Assembly (NCBI GenBank): GCA_903925075.1
Contig: CAIYDQ010000049.1
Coordinates: 1-41,596 of the forward strand
Length of the DNA stretch: 41,596 nucleotides
From: an uncultured Geobacter sp.
GTDB lineage: Bacteria; Desulfobacterota; Desulfuromonadia; Geobacterales; Geobacteraceae
Direction of reading: 5' to 3'
The notes beneath the pieces were generated by a model. That model was not told where the DNA came from and made no database searches. It saw only the letters and a program-made list of their open reading frames with translations. This document shows, piece after piece, positions 6,789-15,220 of this stretch (the first letter of the stretch is position 1; every line of letters starts with the position of its first letter). Made by a program: the position numbers and the translations under genes.

Positions 6789-8710
6789 GGTACGCAGAGA
6801 CCGGCTTTAACTTAGAAATTGACCTCACCCACGGGACCGTCAAGCGGGTGGCGACCGACGCCAAACTGACCGAGCTCTACCTGGGCGGGCAGGGGACTGC
6901 CGCCAAGATCCTGTGGGACAACGTGCCTCCCGAGGTCGCGCCGCTTTCCCCGGAGAACATGCTGATCTTCAGCACCGGCCTTTTGCACGCCACGCCGGTT
7001 CCGGGCGCCAACCGCACCGCGGTCAGCACCTTTTCGCCCTTGACCAACCTGTACGTGAATTCGCTGATGGGCGGCTGGTTCGGGCCGGAATTGAAGCACG
7101 CCGGCTACGACAAGATCGTGCTCAAGGGCAAGTCCCCGAAGCTCGTCTATCTCTGGATCAACAACGACCGGGTGGAGATCCGCGACGCGGCTCATCTGAA
7201 GGGCAAGGGGGTCCAGGATACCGCGGCGCGCCTGAAGGAGGAGCTGAAGGACGCCAACATCCAGGTGGCCGCCATCGGCCTTGCCGGCGAGAACATGGTG
7301 CACATGGCCAGCATCGAGCACCTGAACTCCAGCGCGGCGCGCCACGGCGTGGGCGCGGTCATGGGGTCCAAAGGGCTGAAGGCGATCGCGGTGCGCGGCA
7401 CCAAGGACGTCTACGTCGCCAAGCCGGCCGAGCTCTGGGCGATGTGCAACAGCAAGTACCAGGAGATCCACGACAATCCCAACGCCGGCGACCCGATGGC
7501 GCACGACCACAACGAGGGGTTCCACGTCGACAACTTCGCCTGGGGCAACGCGCGCACCCGCCGGCCCGGCTATTGGAACAAGGAGCGCGAGGAGGAGTGG
7601 GTGGCGCTGTGGAAAAAGGTGCGCACCCGCGACTCGGGCTGCTTCAACTGCCCCAAGACCTGCCACTACACCATTTCCTATCCGGGGCGGCCGACCTATT
7701 TCCTGAAATGCTTCTCCAAGCTCACCTACTGCATGGCGGCCTTCGAGGAGATCGATTTCAATTACGACATCCTGGGCGTCACCAGCGCCTACGGTCTGGA
7801 CGGCTTCTCGACGCCGCAGGTGCTGGCCTTCGCCGTCGAGCTCTACGAAGCCGGCATCCTGACCGACGAGGATCTGCCGGGCTTCCCCTCCGATTCGCCG
7901 GGGAGGTTCTTCTACCTGGTCGAGAAGATCGTGCATCGCGACGGGATCGGCGACGTGCTGGCCAACGGCGTCTACGCCGCGGCCCGCATCATCGGCAAGG
8001 GCGCTGAGGTCTACGATCACAACACCACCAAGAAGGTCGAGCAGGTGCCCCTGAAGCTGGGCGTGGTCAACTATCCCTTCTTCCTCATGTACTGCACCGG
8101 CGAGAAGATGAACATCACCCAGATCGAAGGGTCCTTCCCGCAGGCGCCGCTGGCCGACAAGGAGAAGCGCAAAAAGTTCGTGGAGAACTGGGACGCGGCG
8201 CCGGAGCGGTTCAAGAAATGGTACGCCGAATGGGAACCGCGCGAGCACATGCCCATCGAGGCGGCCGTCAACGTTTGCGACTGGAACGAGGCGATGCACT
8301 ACGTCGACGACTCCATCGGCACCTGCGCCTGGCTCTCCTCCTTCCGGGGGCAATTCGGCGGCTCGCCTCCCTATCACCTCTACAACCTGCCGACCTTCAT
8401 CACGCTTGCCACCGGCATGGAGATGGACCCGGACAAGCTCCTGGAGATCTCCCGCAGGAACCGCAACCTGGTCAGGGCTCTCAACATCAGAAGGGGCTTG
8501 CGAAGGGACGTGGAGAAGCCGCCCGAGGATCATTGGAAGAAAAGGGACCCGGAGATGGAGCAAAAGCACCTTGACGCTTATTACGACTTCAAGGGGTGGA
8601 CCAACGACGGCATCCCCACCAAGGAGACCTTGGATCTATTGAAGTTGGATTTCGTCAGCGAAGACTTCGTCAAGAGGGGAATCTTGGCAGCCAGCGAAGC
8701 CACTCCCTAA
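6785..8710 (+). CDS. bamB: Benzoyl-CoA reductase class II, active-site subunit BamB (BamB2)
   Basis: A 641-residue tungsten-bis-metallopterin protein of the aldehyde:ferredoxin oxidoreductase family, starting at ATG 6785 inside the stop of bamB1. In the cytoplasmic Bam complex, BamB reduces the aromatic ring of benzoyl-CoA to cyclohexa-1,5-diene-1-carbonyl-CoA without ATP. [4Fe-4S] ligands are C286, C289, C293 (GCFNCPKTC) and C514 (GTCAWLSSF). The segment HNEGFHVDN (E244, H247) and C309 in YFLKCFSK have the spacing of the catalytic Glu/His pair and the tungsten-ligating cysteine of the G. metallireducens enzyme (numbering there recalled from memory). It is therefore the likely functional BamB. 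The family length is about 650 residues, so it is full length. BamC follows after 51 bases. Confidence 0.93.
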   Translation: MRYAETGFNLEIDLTHGTVKRVATDAKLTELYLGGQGTAAKILWDNVPPEVAPLSPENMLIFSTGLLHATPVPGANRTAVSTFSPLTNLYVNSLMGGWFGPELKHAGYDKIVLKGKSPKLVYLWINNDRVEIRDAAHLKGKGVQDTAARLKEELKDANIQVAAIGLAGENMVHMASIEHLNSSAARHGVGAVMGSKGLKAIAVRGTKDVYVAKPAELWAMCNSKYQEIHDNPNAGDPMAHDHNEGFHVDNFAWGNARTRRPGYWNKEREEEWVALWKKVRTRDSGCFNCPKTCHYTISYPGRPTYFLKCFSKLTYCMAAFEEIDFNYDILGVTSAYGLDGFSTPQVLAFAVELYEAGILTDEDLPGFPSDSPGRFFYLVEKIVHRDGIGDVLANGVYAAARIIGKGAEVYDHNTTKKVEQVPLKLGVVNYPFFLMYCTGEKMNITQIEGSFPQAPLADKEKRKKFVENWDAAPERFKKWYAEWEPREHMPIEAAVNVCDWNEAMHYVDDSIGTCAWLSSFRGQFGGSPPYHLYNLPTFITLATGMEMDPDKLLEISRRNRNLVRALNIRRGLRRDVEKPPEDHWKKRDPEMEQKHLDAYYDFKGWTNDGIPTKETLDLLKLDFVSEDFVKRGILAASEATP

Positions 8711-8761
8711 AAGAGAGCTCGGCGGGAAGAGAAGAGAACAACAGTCAAGGGGGTAGCAGCC

Positions 8762-9298
8762 GTGAGCGGTCAAGCGAAGAAAAAGATAGTCAAAGAGATC
8801 AAGGTCGACGTGGAGAAATGCATCGGTTGCCGCGCCTGCGAGGTTGCCTGCTCCGGATTTCACGCCAGCCCCAAATACAGCAGCTTCAATCCGGCGCGCT
8901 CCCGCATCCGGGTGGTGCTCGATCTGCCCAGCGACGTCTACGTGCCGCTGCGAGCCGGCGAGTACACCGCGGCCGAGTGCACCGGCAGGCAGACCTTCCG
9001 CATCAATGGGAAAAATTATTCCGAGTGCAGCTTCTGCCCGGCGTCCTGCCCCTCCAGGGACCTGTTCAAGGAGCCGGATTCCGGCCTCCCCCTGAAATGC
9101 GACATGTGCGAGGACGAGAAGATCCCGATGTGCGTGCAGGTCTGCCGTCCGGGCGCCTTGACCTACGAGGAGCGGGAAGAGGAGCGTGACGACGAGCCGA
9201 CGCCGGGCGAAGTGGAGATCGGGCTGCAGGCGCTCCTGCACCGGCACGGGGCGCAGAAGGTGAAGGATACCTTCGCCCGCCTGTCGCAGGGAGAGTAG
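8762..9298 (+). CDS. bamC: Benzoyl-CoA reductase class II, ferredoxin-like subunit BamC
   Basis: A 178-residue Fe-S protein starting at GTG 8762 behind a G-rich ribosome-binding site (AAGGGGG). Eleven cysteines are spaced as in DMSO-reductase/HycB-type four-cluster ferredoxins: C20-C23-C26-C30 (CIGCRACEVAC), C89-C92-C96 (CSFCPASC) and C113-C116-C124-C128. This matches BamC, which partners BamB as a heterodimer and carries electrons from the rest of the complex to the tungsten subunit through about three [4Fe-4S] clusters. The acidic C-terminal tail (EEREEERDDE) is a possible docking surface. It lies 51 bases after bamB2 and is separated from bamD by 237 bases holding an inverted-repeat element. 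Confidence 0.92.
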   Translation: MSGQAKKKIVKEIKVDVEKCIGCRACEVACSGFHASPKYSSFNPARSRIRVVLDLPSDVYVPLRAGEYTAAECTGRQTFRINGKNYSECSFCPASCPSRDLFKEPDSGLPLKCDMCEDEKIPMCVQVCRPGALTYEEREEERDDEPTPGEVEIGLQALLHRHGAQKVKDTFARLSQGE

Positions 9299-9330
9299 AC
9301 GGACGGCTTCCTGGTTGGGGGAGTAAAACC

Positions 9331-9465
9331 GTAGGTTGCGTTGAACGGCTGCTTCGTGAAACGCAACGTTGGGCCGGCGCCATCACGGCAACTGCTCCGT
9401 GAAACGTGACATTGTGCCCCGCGCCAACATGACAACGTCGCGTTTCGTGCCTCAACGCGACCTAC
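9331..9465. repeat. Inverted-repeat element between bamC and bamD
   Basis: The ends are imperfect inverted copies. The left end starts GTAGGTTGCGTTGA and carries GAAACGCAACGTTG further in. The inverse of the right end starts GTAGGTCGCGTTGA and carries GAAACGCGACGTTG. A third partial copy (CGTGAAACGTGACATTG) lies in the middle (about 9399-9415). At 135 bp with no coding capacity, it looks like a REP- or MITE-type repeat. It would form a large hairpin in the operon mRNA, 70 bases before bamD. Confidence 0.65.
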
Positions 9466-9535
9466 AGAACTACAGAACTGCCTGCCGTTTTTTCGGATCA
9501 GGACGCTACCTCGCACCATAAAGGGGATCATAAAA

Positions 9536-10687
9536 GTGGAAACTGTCGCCCCGTTCAAAGAGATCATCGACGTCATCAAAGAGGAAGGCGGCGACGCCTT
9601 CAAATATTGCTACCAGTGCGGCAAGTGCGATACGGTCTGCCCGTGGAACAGGGTCAGAAAGTTCAGCATGCGCAAGCTGGTCCGGCAGGCGAGCCTCGGC
9701 CTCACCGAGATCGAGAGCGAGGACATCTGGCGCTGCACCACCTGCGGCAAGTGCCCGGCAAACTGCCCGCGCGGCGTGAAGCAGATCGAATCGGGCGTGG
9801 CCCTGAAAAGGATCGCCACCCAGAACGAGGTCTTCCCCGCCGCCGTCGAGCCGATCCGCACGGTGAGCGTCGGCCTCATGGGCGAAGGAAACCCCTTCAA
9901 CGACGAGCGCAGCAAAAGGGGGGACTGGGCGCAGGGGCTGTCGGTAAAGCCGTTCAAGAAGGAGATGGAGGTCCTCTATTTCTCCTGCTGCTACTTGAGC
10001 TACGCGCCCAGGCTGAAGAAGGTGGCTGCGGCCACCGCCAAGATCCTCAATAAGGCGGGGGTGAAATTCGGCATCCTCGGCTCCAAGGAGAGCTGCTGCG
10101 GCGAAAGCATCAGAAAGACCGGCAACGAGGATCTGTTCAAACGCCTGGCCACCGACAACATCAAGGCCTTCATCGACAACGGCGTCAAGAAGGTCCTGGT
10201 CTCCTCCCCGCACAGCTACCATACCTTCAAGAACGAGTACCCCGAGTTCATGGTGAACTTCGAGGTGGTCTACATCACGGACTACCTGAACGAGCTGATC
10301 AAGGCGGGGAGGCTCAAGATCGACAAGGAGTACGCCAAGAAGGTCACCTATCACGACCCTTGCTACCTCGGCCGCCATAACGGCATCTACGATCAGCCCC
10401 GCGAGATCCTGAAGGGGATACCGGGCCTGGATCTGGTGGAGATGGCCGACAACCGGCAAAACAGCCTCTGCTGCGGCGGCGGGGGGGGGAGGATCTGGGT
10501 GGAAACGCCCAAGGAGGAGAGGTTCTCCGATTTGAGGGTGGGGCAGGCCGTCAAGGCCGGGGCCGAGGTGCTGGCCACTTCCTGTCCTTATTGCATCACC
10601 AACTTCGAGGACAGCAGGCTCTCTCTTGAGGAGGGGACCGTCCTCGAGATCAAGGACATCACGGAAATTCTCCAGGAACTCATCTAG
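9536..10687 (+). CDS. bamD: Benzoyl-CoA reductase class II subunit BamD (HdrD/HdrCB-like)
   Basis: A 383-residue soluble protein starting at GTG 9536. The N-terminus has two [4Fe-4S] motifs, C25-C28-C31-C35 (CYQCGKCDTVC) and C67-C70-C73-C77 (CTTCGKCPANC). Two CCG domains follow (SCCYLSY with SKESCCGE, then CCGGGGGR with CPYC), which in heterodisulfide reductase hold the non-cubane clusters. The order matches HdrC+HdrB in one chain and BamD in Geobacter. In the Bam complex it is thought to pass or bifurcate electrons between BamE and the BamBC unit; its exact acceptor is not settled. The 3' end has been tandemly copied (10672-10759), so its stop codon sits in the first of four 22-nt repeats. 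Confidence 0.92.
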   Translation: METVAPFKEIIDVIKEEGGDAFKYCYQCGKCDTVCPWNRVRKFSMRKLVRQASLGLTEIESEDIWRCTTCGKCPANCPRGVKQIESGVALKRIATQNEVFPAAVEPIRTVSVGLMGEGNPFNDERSKRGDWAQGLSVKPFKKEMEVLYFSCCYLSYAPRLKKVAAATAKILNKAGVKFGILGSKESCCGESIRKTGNEDLFKRLATDNIKAFIDNGVKKVLVSSPHSYHTFKNEYPEFMVNFEVVYITDYLNELIKAGRLKIDKEYAKKVTYHDPCYLGRHNGIYDQPREILKGIPGLDLVEMADNRQNSLCCGGGGGRIWVETPKEERFSDLRVGQAVKAGAEVLATSCPYCITNFEDSRLSLEEGTVLEIKDITEILQELI

Positions 10688-10759
10688 GGAATTCCGGAAC
10701 TCATATAGAGAACGGCAGGAACTGATATTGGGAACTCCAGGAACTCATCCAGGGAACCG
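10672..10759 (+). repeat. Four 22-nt tandem repeats covering the bamD stop and the bamD-bamE gap
   Basis: Copies lie at 10672-10693, 10694-10715, 10716-10737 and 10738-10759. The common core is a GGAACTCAT-like block followed by a GGGAAC-like block. The first copy includes the last codons and stop of bamD, so the array looks like successive duplication of the gene's 3' end. It accounts for most of the 98-base gap. The transcript would carry many GGA motifs just before bamE; whether anything binds them is unknown. Confidence 0.8.
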
Positions 10760-10785
10760 AAGACACCTTTAAAGGGACGCTCACA

Positions 10786-13700
10786 GTGGACAATCAAATT
10801 GCACAGAAAAACTTTATCGATGTTTTGGTGGTCGGCGGCGGCATCAGCGGCATTCAGGCCGCGCTCGATCTTGCCAATACCGGTTTCAAGGTGTACCTGA
10901 TCGACAAGTCGCCGGCCATCGGCGGCAAGATGTCGCAACTGGACAAGACCTTTCCCTCCAATGACTGCTCCATGTGCATCGAATCGCCCAAGTTCATCGA
11001 GTGCAGCCGGCATCCGAACATAGAGATCATGACCTATACGGAGGTCGACAGCGTCAAGGGGAAGGCCGGCAACTTCAACGTGACGCTGGTGAAAAAGCCC
11101 CGGTACGTCATCGAGGAGAAATGCACGGGGTGCAATATCTGCAAGGAATATTGCCCGGCCAAGATCGCCGATCCCTACAACCAGAACATCTCCGACAACA
11201 AGGCCATTCACATCTATTTCTCGCAGGCGGTGCCGCTGATCCCTTACGTCGATCCGGACGCCTGCCTGTTCCTCAAAGACGGGTCGTGCACCATCTGCGA
11301 AGGGGTCTGCAAACCCAACGCCATCGATCTCCACCAGGAACCGGAGCTTTTGAACGTGCAGGTGGGCGCCATCGTGCTGGCCCCTGGCTTCGAGACCTTC
11401 GACCCGAAGCTTAGAAACGATTACGGCTACGGCGTCATCGAAAACGTGGTGACGAGCCTCGATTACGAGCGCATCCTCTGCTCCACCGGTCCCTACGAGG
11501 GGACCATCCGGCGCCCTTCCGACCTGAAGCACCCGGAGAAGATCGCCTGGATCCAGTGCGTCGGCTCCCGGCAGGTGAACCCGGAGGGTGGAAACAGCTA
11601 CTGCTCGGCGGTCTGCTGCGCCTACACGCAAAAACAGGTGATCCTCACCAAGGACCATGACGCCGGCATGGAAGCCACCATCTTCCACAACGACGTGCGC
11701 GCCTTCGGCAAGGATTTCGAGCGCTTCTACCAGAGGGCGGCCAACCTCCCGGACGTCAGGTTCATCAGGAGCTACGTCTCGATCGGCGAGGAGAACCCGG
11801 ACAACCAGAACGTCAGCATCCGCTACTCGACCTTCGAGGACGGCGTGAAGGAAGAAGAATTCGACCTGGTGGTGCTGTCGGTCGGGCTCAATCCCCCGGC
11901 GGGCGCGCTGGAGCTGGCCAAGACCTTCGACATCGAGTTGAACGCCCACGGCTTTTGCAAAACCAACCCGGTCAACCCCATCGAGACCACCCGCGAGGGG
12001 ATCTTCATCAGCGGCGCCTTCCAGGGGCCGATCGACATCCCCGAGTCGGTGATGACCGCCAGCGGCGCCGACGCCCTCTGCAGCCAGCTCCTTTCCTACC
12101 GGCGCGGCGAGCTCTCGCAGGACCGCGTCTATCCGCCGGAAAAGGACGTCTCGCAAGAGGAGCCCAGGGTCGGCGTGTTCGTCTGCCTGTGCGGCGCCAA
12201 CATCGGGCGGGTGGTCGATACCCCGGGCGTGGCCGAATACGCCAGGAGCCTCGGCAACGTGGTCTACGCCCAGGAGAGCCTCTTCGCCTGTTCCACCGAC
12301 AACGCCCAGCAGGTGGCGGACATGATCAAGGAGAAGGGGCTGAACCGCGTGGTGATGGCGGCCTGCACGCCGCGAACCCACGAGCCGCTGTTTAGGGACA
12401 CCTGCCGCGAGGCGGGCCTGAACCCGTATTTCTACGAGATGGCCAACATCCGCGAGCATTGCGCCTGGGTCCACTCCAAGGACAAGGACGGTGCCACCAA
12501 GAAGGCCAAGGAAATCGTGCGCATGTCTGTTGCGAGGTCGGCCCTTTTGGAGCCGCTCGACGAGATCCAGCTGCCGCTTAACAAGGCGGCCGTGGTGGTC
12601 GGAGGAGGCGTGGCCGGCATGACCACCGCCCTCAGCATGGCCAACCAGGGCTTCGAGATCTATCTGGTGGAAAAGGCCGGCGATCTCGGGGGGATGGCCA
12701 GGCGGCTTTATTACACCATGGACGGCGTCGAGGTGCAGCCCTATCTGGACGAGCTGGTGAAGAAGGTCTACCGGCACCCGGCCATACACGTCGCCACCGA
12801 CGCGGTGATCACCGATGTCTCCGGTTACGTGGGGAGTTTCGTCACCAAGGTGCAGAGCGAGGGGAGGGTCAAGGAGATACGCCACGGCGCGGTGGTGATC
12901 GCCACCGGCGCCCGGGAATACCAGCCCACCGAGTACCTTTACGGTCAAAACGACCAGGTGCTGACCCAACTGGAGTTGGAAGAAAAAATCGCCAAAGGCG
13001 ACGAGCAGGTGCGCGGCGCCCAGAGCGTGGTGATGATCCAGTGCGTGGGCTGCCGGGAAGAAGGGAAGAATTACTGCAGCCGGGTCTGCTGCAGCCAGTC
13101 CATCAAGAACGCCTTGAAGCTCAAGGAAGCGAACCCCGAGATGGACGTCTACGTCATCTACCGGGATATGAGGACCTACGGCTTCAAAGAGGATTTCTAC
13201 CGGGAAGCGGCCAACAAGGACGTCAAGTTCATCCGCTACGAGCCGACCGACAAGCCGGTGGTCGAGGCGGCCATGGAGGGGGGGCAGCCGATCGTCCGGG
13301 TCACCGTCACCGATTACGTGCTGGGTCAGAAGATCTCCATCGACGCCGACCTGCTGGCCTTGGCCGCCGCCGTGGTACCTTCGGCGTCGGGTCAGGAGGT
13401 AGCCAAGCAGTTCAAGGTCGCCCTGAGCCCGGACGGCTTCTTCCAGGAGGCCCACGTCAAATTGCGGCCGGTCGACTTCGCCGCGGACGGCATTTTCCTC
13501 TGCGGCCTGGCGCACTATCCAAAGCACATGACCGAGACCATCAGCCAGGCTTACGGGGCCGCCGGGCGGGCGATCAGCCTTCTTTCCAAGAAGTTCATCA
13601 CCGCCTCGGGCGCGGTTTGCGAGGTCAAGGACGACGACTGCGTCGCCTGTGGGGCCTGCATCACCGCCTGTAAGTACGACGCCATCGAGCTGCAGGAGAC

Positions 13701-13863
13701 CTCCTACGGCAAAAAGGCCGTGGTCAATCCGGTGCTTTGCAAGGGCGACGGCCTGTGCAACACCAAGTGCCCCACCGGCGCGGTGTATCTGAAGCATTAC
13801 ACCAACGAGGAGATCTGGTCGCAGATCGACGCCGCGCTGCCCGAGTTGGAAGAGGCGATTTAA
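10786..13863 (+). CDS. bamE: Benzoyl-CoA reductase class II subunit BamE (HdrA-like, FAD and Fe-S)
   Basis: A 1025-residue HdrA-type flavoprotein starting at GTG 10786. A first FAD site begins near residue 14 (VVGGGISGIQAAL, then IDKSPAIGGKMSQLD). [4Fe-4S] motifs follow at C113 onward (CTGCNICKEYC) and a further Cys-rich stretch (CTICEGVC). A CLCGANIGR segment at ~465 is typical of HdrA. A second dinucleotide fold starts near 602 (VVVGGGVAGMTTAL, EKAGDLGGMARR). The C-terminus has two ferredoxin motifs (CVACGACITAC from 952, then CKGDGLCNTKC). In Hdr complexes the HdrA flavin is the bifurcation site; BamE is thought to play the equal part between BamF-I and BamD. It is longer than simple HdrA (~650 aa) because of the extra N-terminal flavin module, as expected for BamE. 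bamF starts 25 bases later. Confidence 0.93.
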   Translation: MDNQIAQKNFIDVLVVGGGISGIQAALDLANTGFKVYLIDKSPAIGGKMSQLDKTFPSNDCSMCIESPKFIECSRHPNIEIMTYTEVDSVKGKAGNFNVTLVKKPRYVIEEKCTGCNICKEYCPAKIADPYNQNISDNKAIHIYFSQAVPLIPYVDPDACLFLKDGSCTICEGVCKPNAIDLHQEPELLNVQVGAIVLAPGFETFDPKLRNDYGYGVIENVVTSLDYERILCSTGPYEGTIRRPSDLKHPEKIAWIQCVGSRQVNPEGGNSYCSAVCCAYTQKQVILTKDHDAGMEATIFHNDVRAFGKDFERFYQRAANLPDVRFIRSYVSIGEENPDNQNVSIRYSTFEDGVKEEEFDLVVLSVGLNPPAGALELAKTFDIELNAHGFCKTNPVNPIETTREGIFISGAFQGPIDIPESVMTASGADALCSQLLSYRRGELSQDRVYPPEKDVSQEEPRVGVFVCLCGANIGRVVDTPGVAEYARSLGNVVYAQESLFACSTDNAQQVADMIKEKGLNRVVMAACTPRTHEPLFRDTCREAGLNPYFYEMANIREHCAWVHSKDKDGATKKAKEIVRMSVARSALLEPLDEIQLPLNKAAVVVGGGVAGMTTALSMANQGFEIYLVEKAGDLGGMARRLYYTMDGVEVQPYLDELVKKVYRHPAIHVATDAVITDVSGYVGSFVTKVQSEGRVKEIRHGAVVIATGAREYQPTEYLYGQNDQVLTQLELEEKIAKGDEQVRGAQSVVMIQCVGCREEGKNYCSRVCCSQSIKNALKLKEANPEMDVYVIYRDMRTYGFKEDFYREAANKDVKFIRYEPTDKPVVEAAMEGGQPIVRVTVTDYVLGQKISIDADLLALAAAVVPSASGQEVAKQFKVALSPDGFFQEAHVKLRPVDFAADGIFLCGLAHYPKHMTETISQAYGAAGRAISLLSKKFITASGAVCEVKDDDCVACGACITACKYDAIELQETSYGKKAVVNPVLCKGDGLCNTKCPTGAVYLKHYTNEEIWSQIDAALPELEEAI

Positions 13864-13888
13864 ATCCACTGTTAGAAAGGAGACGAGC

Positions 13889-14656
13889 ATGAATGCAGGC
13901 CTTGAGTTTAAGCCGCGAGTAGTTGGCTTCTTGTGTACTTGGTGAGCGTACGGCGCTGCCGACCTGGCTGGAGTTTCCAGACTGCAATATACAACTGAAA
14001 CAAAGATTATCCGCGTCATGTGCTCGGGCCGAGTCGATCTGGACTTCGTGCTGCGCGCTTTCTCCAAGGGTGCGGACGGCGTGTTCGTCGGCGGCTGCTG
14101 GCTGGGCGAGTGCCACTACGTCACCGAGGGGAATTACGACGCCCTGAGCATGATGCACCTGGCCAAAAAGGTGATGGAACAGATCGGGGTGAACCCGGAC
14201 CGCTTGCGGCTGGAATGGATCTCCGCCTCCGAGGGGATGCGCTACGCCGAGGTGATGAACGACTTCGGCAAAAAACTCAAGGAGATGGGACCGATCGGCG
14301 AGGGCGAGGGGCTGGAGAAAAGCGCCCTGAAGCTCAAGTTCCAGGCGGTCAAGAAGCTCCTCCCCTTCCTCAAGTTGGTGGAAAGGGAGCGGCTGCGGGT
14401 GAAGTTCAAGACCGAGGAAGAGTACAGCGAGTTCTACAACAGCCCCGAGGTGGACGGCCTGATCCGCGAATTGATCGGGGAAAATCTGGCGATCAGCCAG
14501 ATCACCACGCTTCTGGCGAGAAACCCGCTTTCCACCAGGGAGATCGCCGAGGTTCTGAAACTGGCGCCGACCGAGGTGGGGAGATGCCTCAACATCTCGG
14601 CCAGGCAGGGGCTGATCAGGTACGATGAGAGCCAGAAACGCTACGCCATGGCCTGA
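13889..14656 (+). CDS. bamF: Benzoyl-CoA reductase class II subunit BamF, selenoprotein (MvhD-like)
   Basis: The reading frame opens at ATG 13889 behind AAGGAG and meets an in-frame UGA at 13943-13945 (codon 19). It then stays open to 14656, giving 255 residues if UGA is read as selenocysteine. Around it the protein reads FLCTW-U-AYGAADLAG, the MvhD/HdrA-associated motif in which the U position is normally cysteine. C45 (MCSGRVD), C70 and C75 (GGCWLGECHY) complete the Fe-S ligand set. BamF of Geobacter is a known selenoprotein, so this is translation, not a broken gene. MvhD-type subunits carry electrons by a [2Fe-2S] cluster between the hydrogenase or NADH module and HdrA, here between BamG-I and BamE. 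The last ~100 residues form a helix-rich extension with a helix-turn-helix-like end. Gene callers that ignore Sec will start it at ATG 14018 or miss the N-terminus. Confidence 0.92.
13943..13980 (+). promoter_or_regulatory. Selenocysteine UGA codon and putative SECIS hairpin of bamF
   Basis: UGA at 13943-13945 is followed after 22 bases by CTGGA-GTT-TCCAG (13968-13980), a perfect 5-bp stem with a GU-containing loop. The 27-base distance from UGA to the apical loop, and a G at the first loop position, fit the usual bacterial SECIS layout for SelB binding. No SelB or selenocysteine-synthesis genes are in the window. Confidence 0.7.
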
Positions 14657-14701
14657 TTCGAGACACGGGACTAACTGAAAGATAGAAGAGGGCCGCAAGC
14701 T

Positions 14702-15154
14702 ATGGATTTCCAAAACATCGACCAGATTATCGATAAGCACGGGTGCAAAGCCAGTTCGCTCATCCAGATATTGCTCAATATCCAGAGCGAGAACCATTGG
14801 CTCCCCAAGGAAGTACTGGAGAGGGTCAGCCAGAGGCTGGACGTGCCGATGAGCCAGGTTCAGCACATAACCACCTTCTATAAATCCTTCAGCATGGTTC
14901 CCAAGGGACGCCACGAGGTTCACGTCTGCATGGGTACCGCCTGCCACGTGCGCGGCGCGCAGCGGGTGCTGGACGCGGTCGAGGAGCAGATCGGCATCAA
15001 GCCGGGGGAAACGGACGTGGACCTGAAATTCAGCCTGGAAACCGTCAACTGCATCGGCTGCTGCGCGCTGGGGCCGGTGATGGTGGTGGACGGCGAGTAT
15101 CACGGCAACCTGGCCCCCGCCCAGTTGGAAGGCGTGTTGAAAAACTACGAGTAG
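14702..15154 (+). CDS. bamG: Benzoyl-CoA reductase class II subunit BamG (NuoE-like)
   Basis: A 150-residue thioredoxin-fold [2Fe-2S] protein of the NuoE/24-kDa family. The ligands are C76 and C81 (CMGTAC) and C117 and C121 (NCIGCCALGPV), the exact C-x4-C...C-x3-C spacing of the family. The N-terminal helical part (LIQILLNIQSENHWLP and MSQVQHITTFYKSF) is also characteristic. With BamH and BamI it forms an NADH-dehydrogenase-like module of the Bam complex. The ribosome-binding site is GAGGG, about ten bases before ATG 14702. The gene lies 45 bases after bamF. Confidence 0.92.
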   Translation: MDFQNIDQIIDKHGCKASSLIQILLNIQSENHWLPKEVLERVSQRLDVPMSQVQHITTFYKSFSMVPKGRHEVHVCMGTACHVRGAQRVLDAVEEQIGIKPGETDVDLKFSLETVNCIGCCALGPVMVVDGEYHGNLAPAQLEGVLKNYE

Positions 15155-15220
15155 GCTAGATAAGCGGAAAACCGGTCCACTCTTTAGTTTCGAGTCTGCA
15201 GTATCTAGAAGGGAACCTTT

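Noticed and set aside
13889-14017. BamF N-terminus read as a pseudogene or truncated ORF because of the UGA
   Set aside because: The protein motif continues exactly through the UGA, the position is a conserved Cys/Sec site, a SECIS-like hairpin is present, and Geobacter BamF is a known selenoprotein.
10684-14067. 1127-codon open frame on the minus strand opposite bamE and bamF
   Set aside because: It is the antisense shadow of GC-rich codon usage in bamE/bamF. It has no family motifs, while the plus strand carries complete Fe-S and FAD signatures. Similar long antisense frames opposite the HD-GYP, bamB, bamH, kinase and cheA genes were rejected for the same reason.
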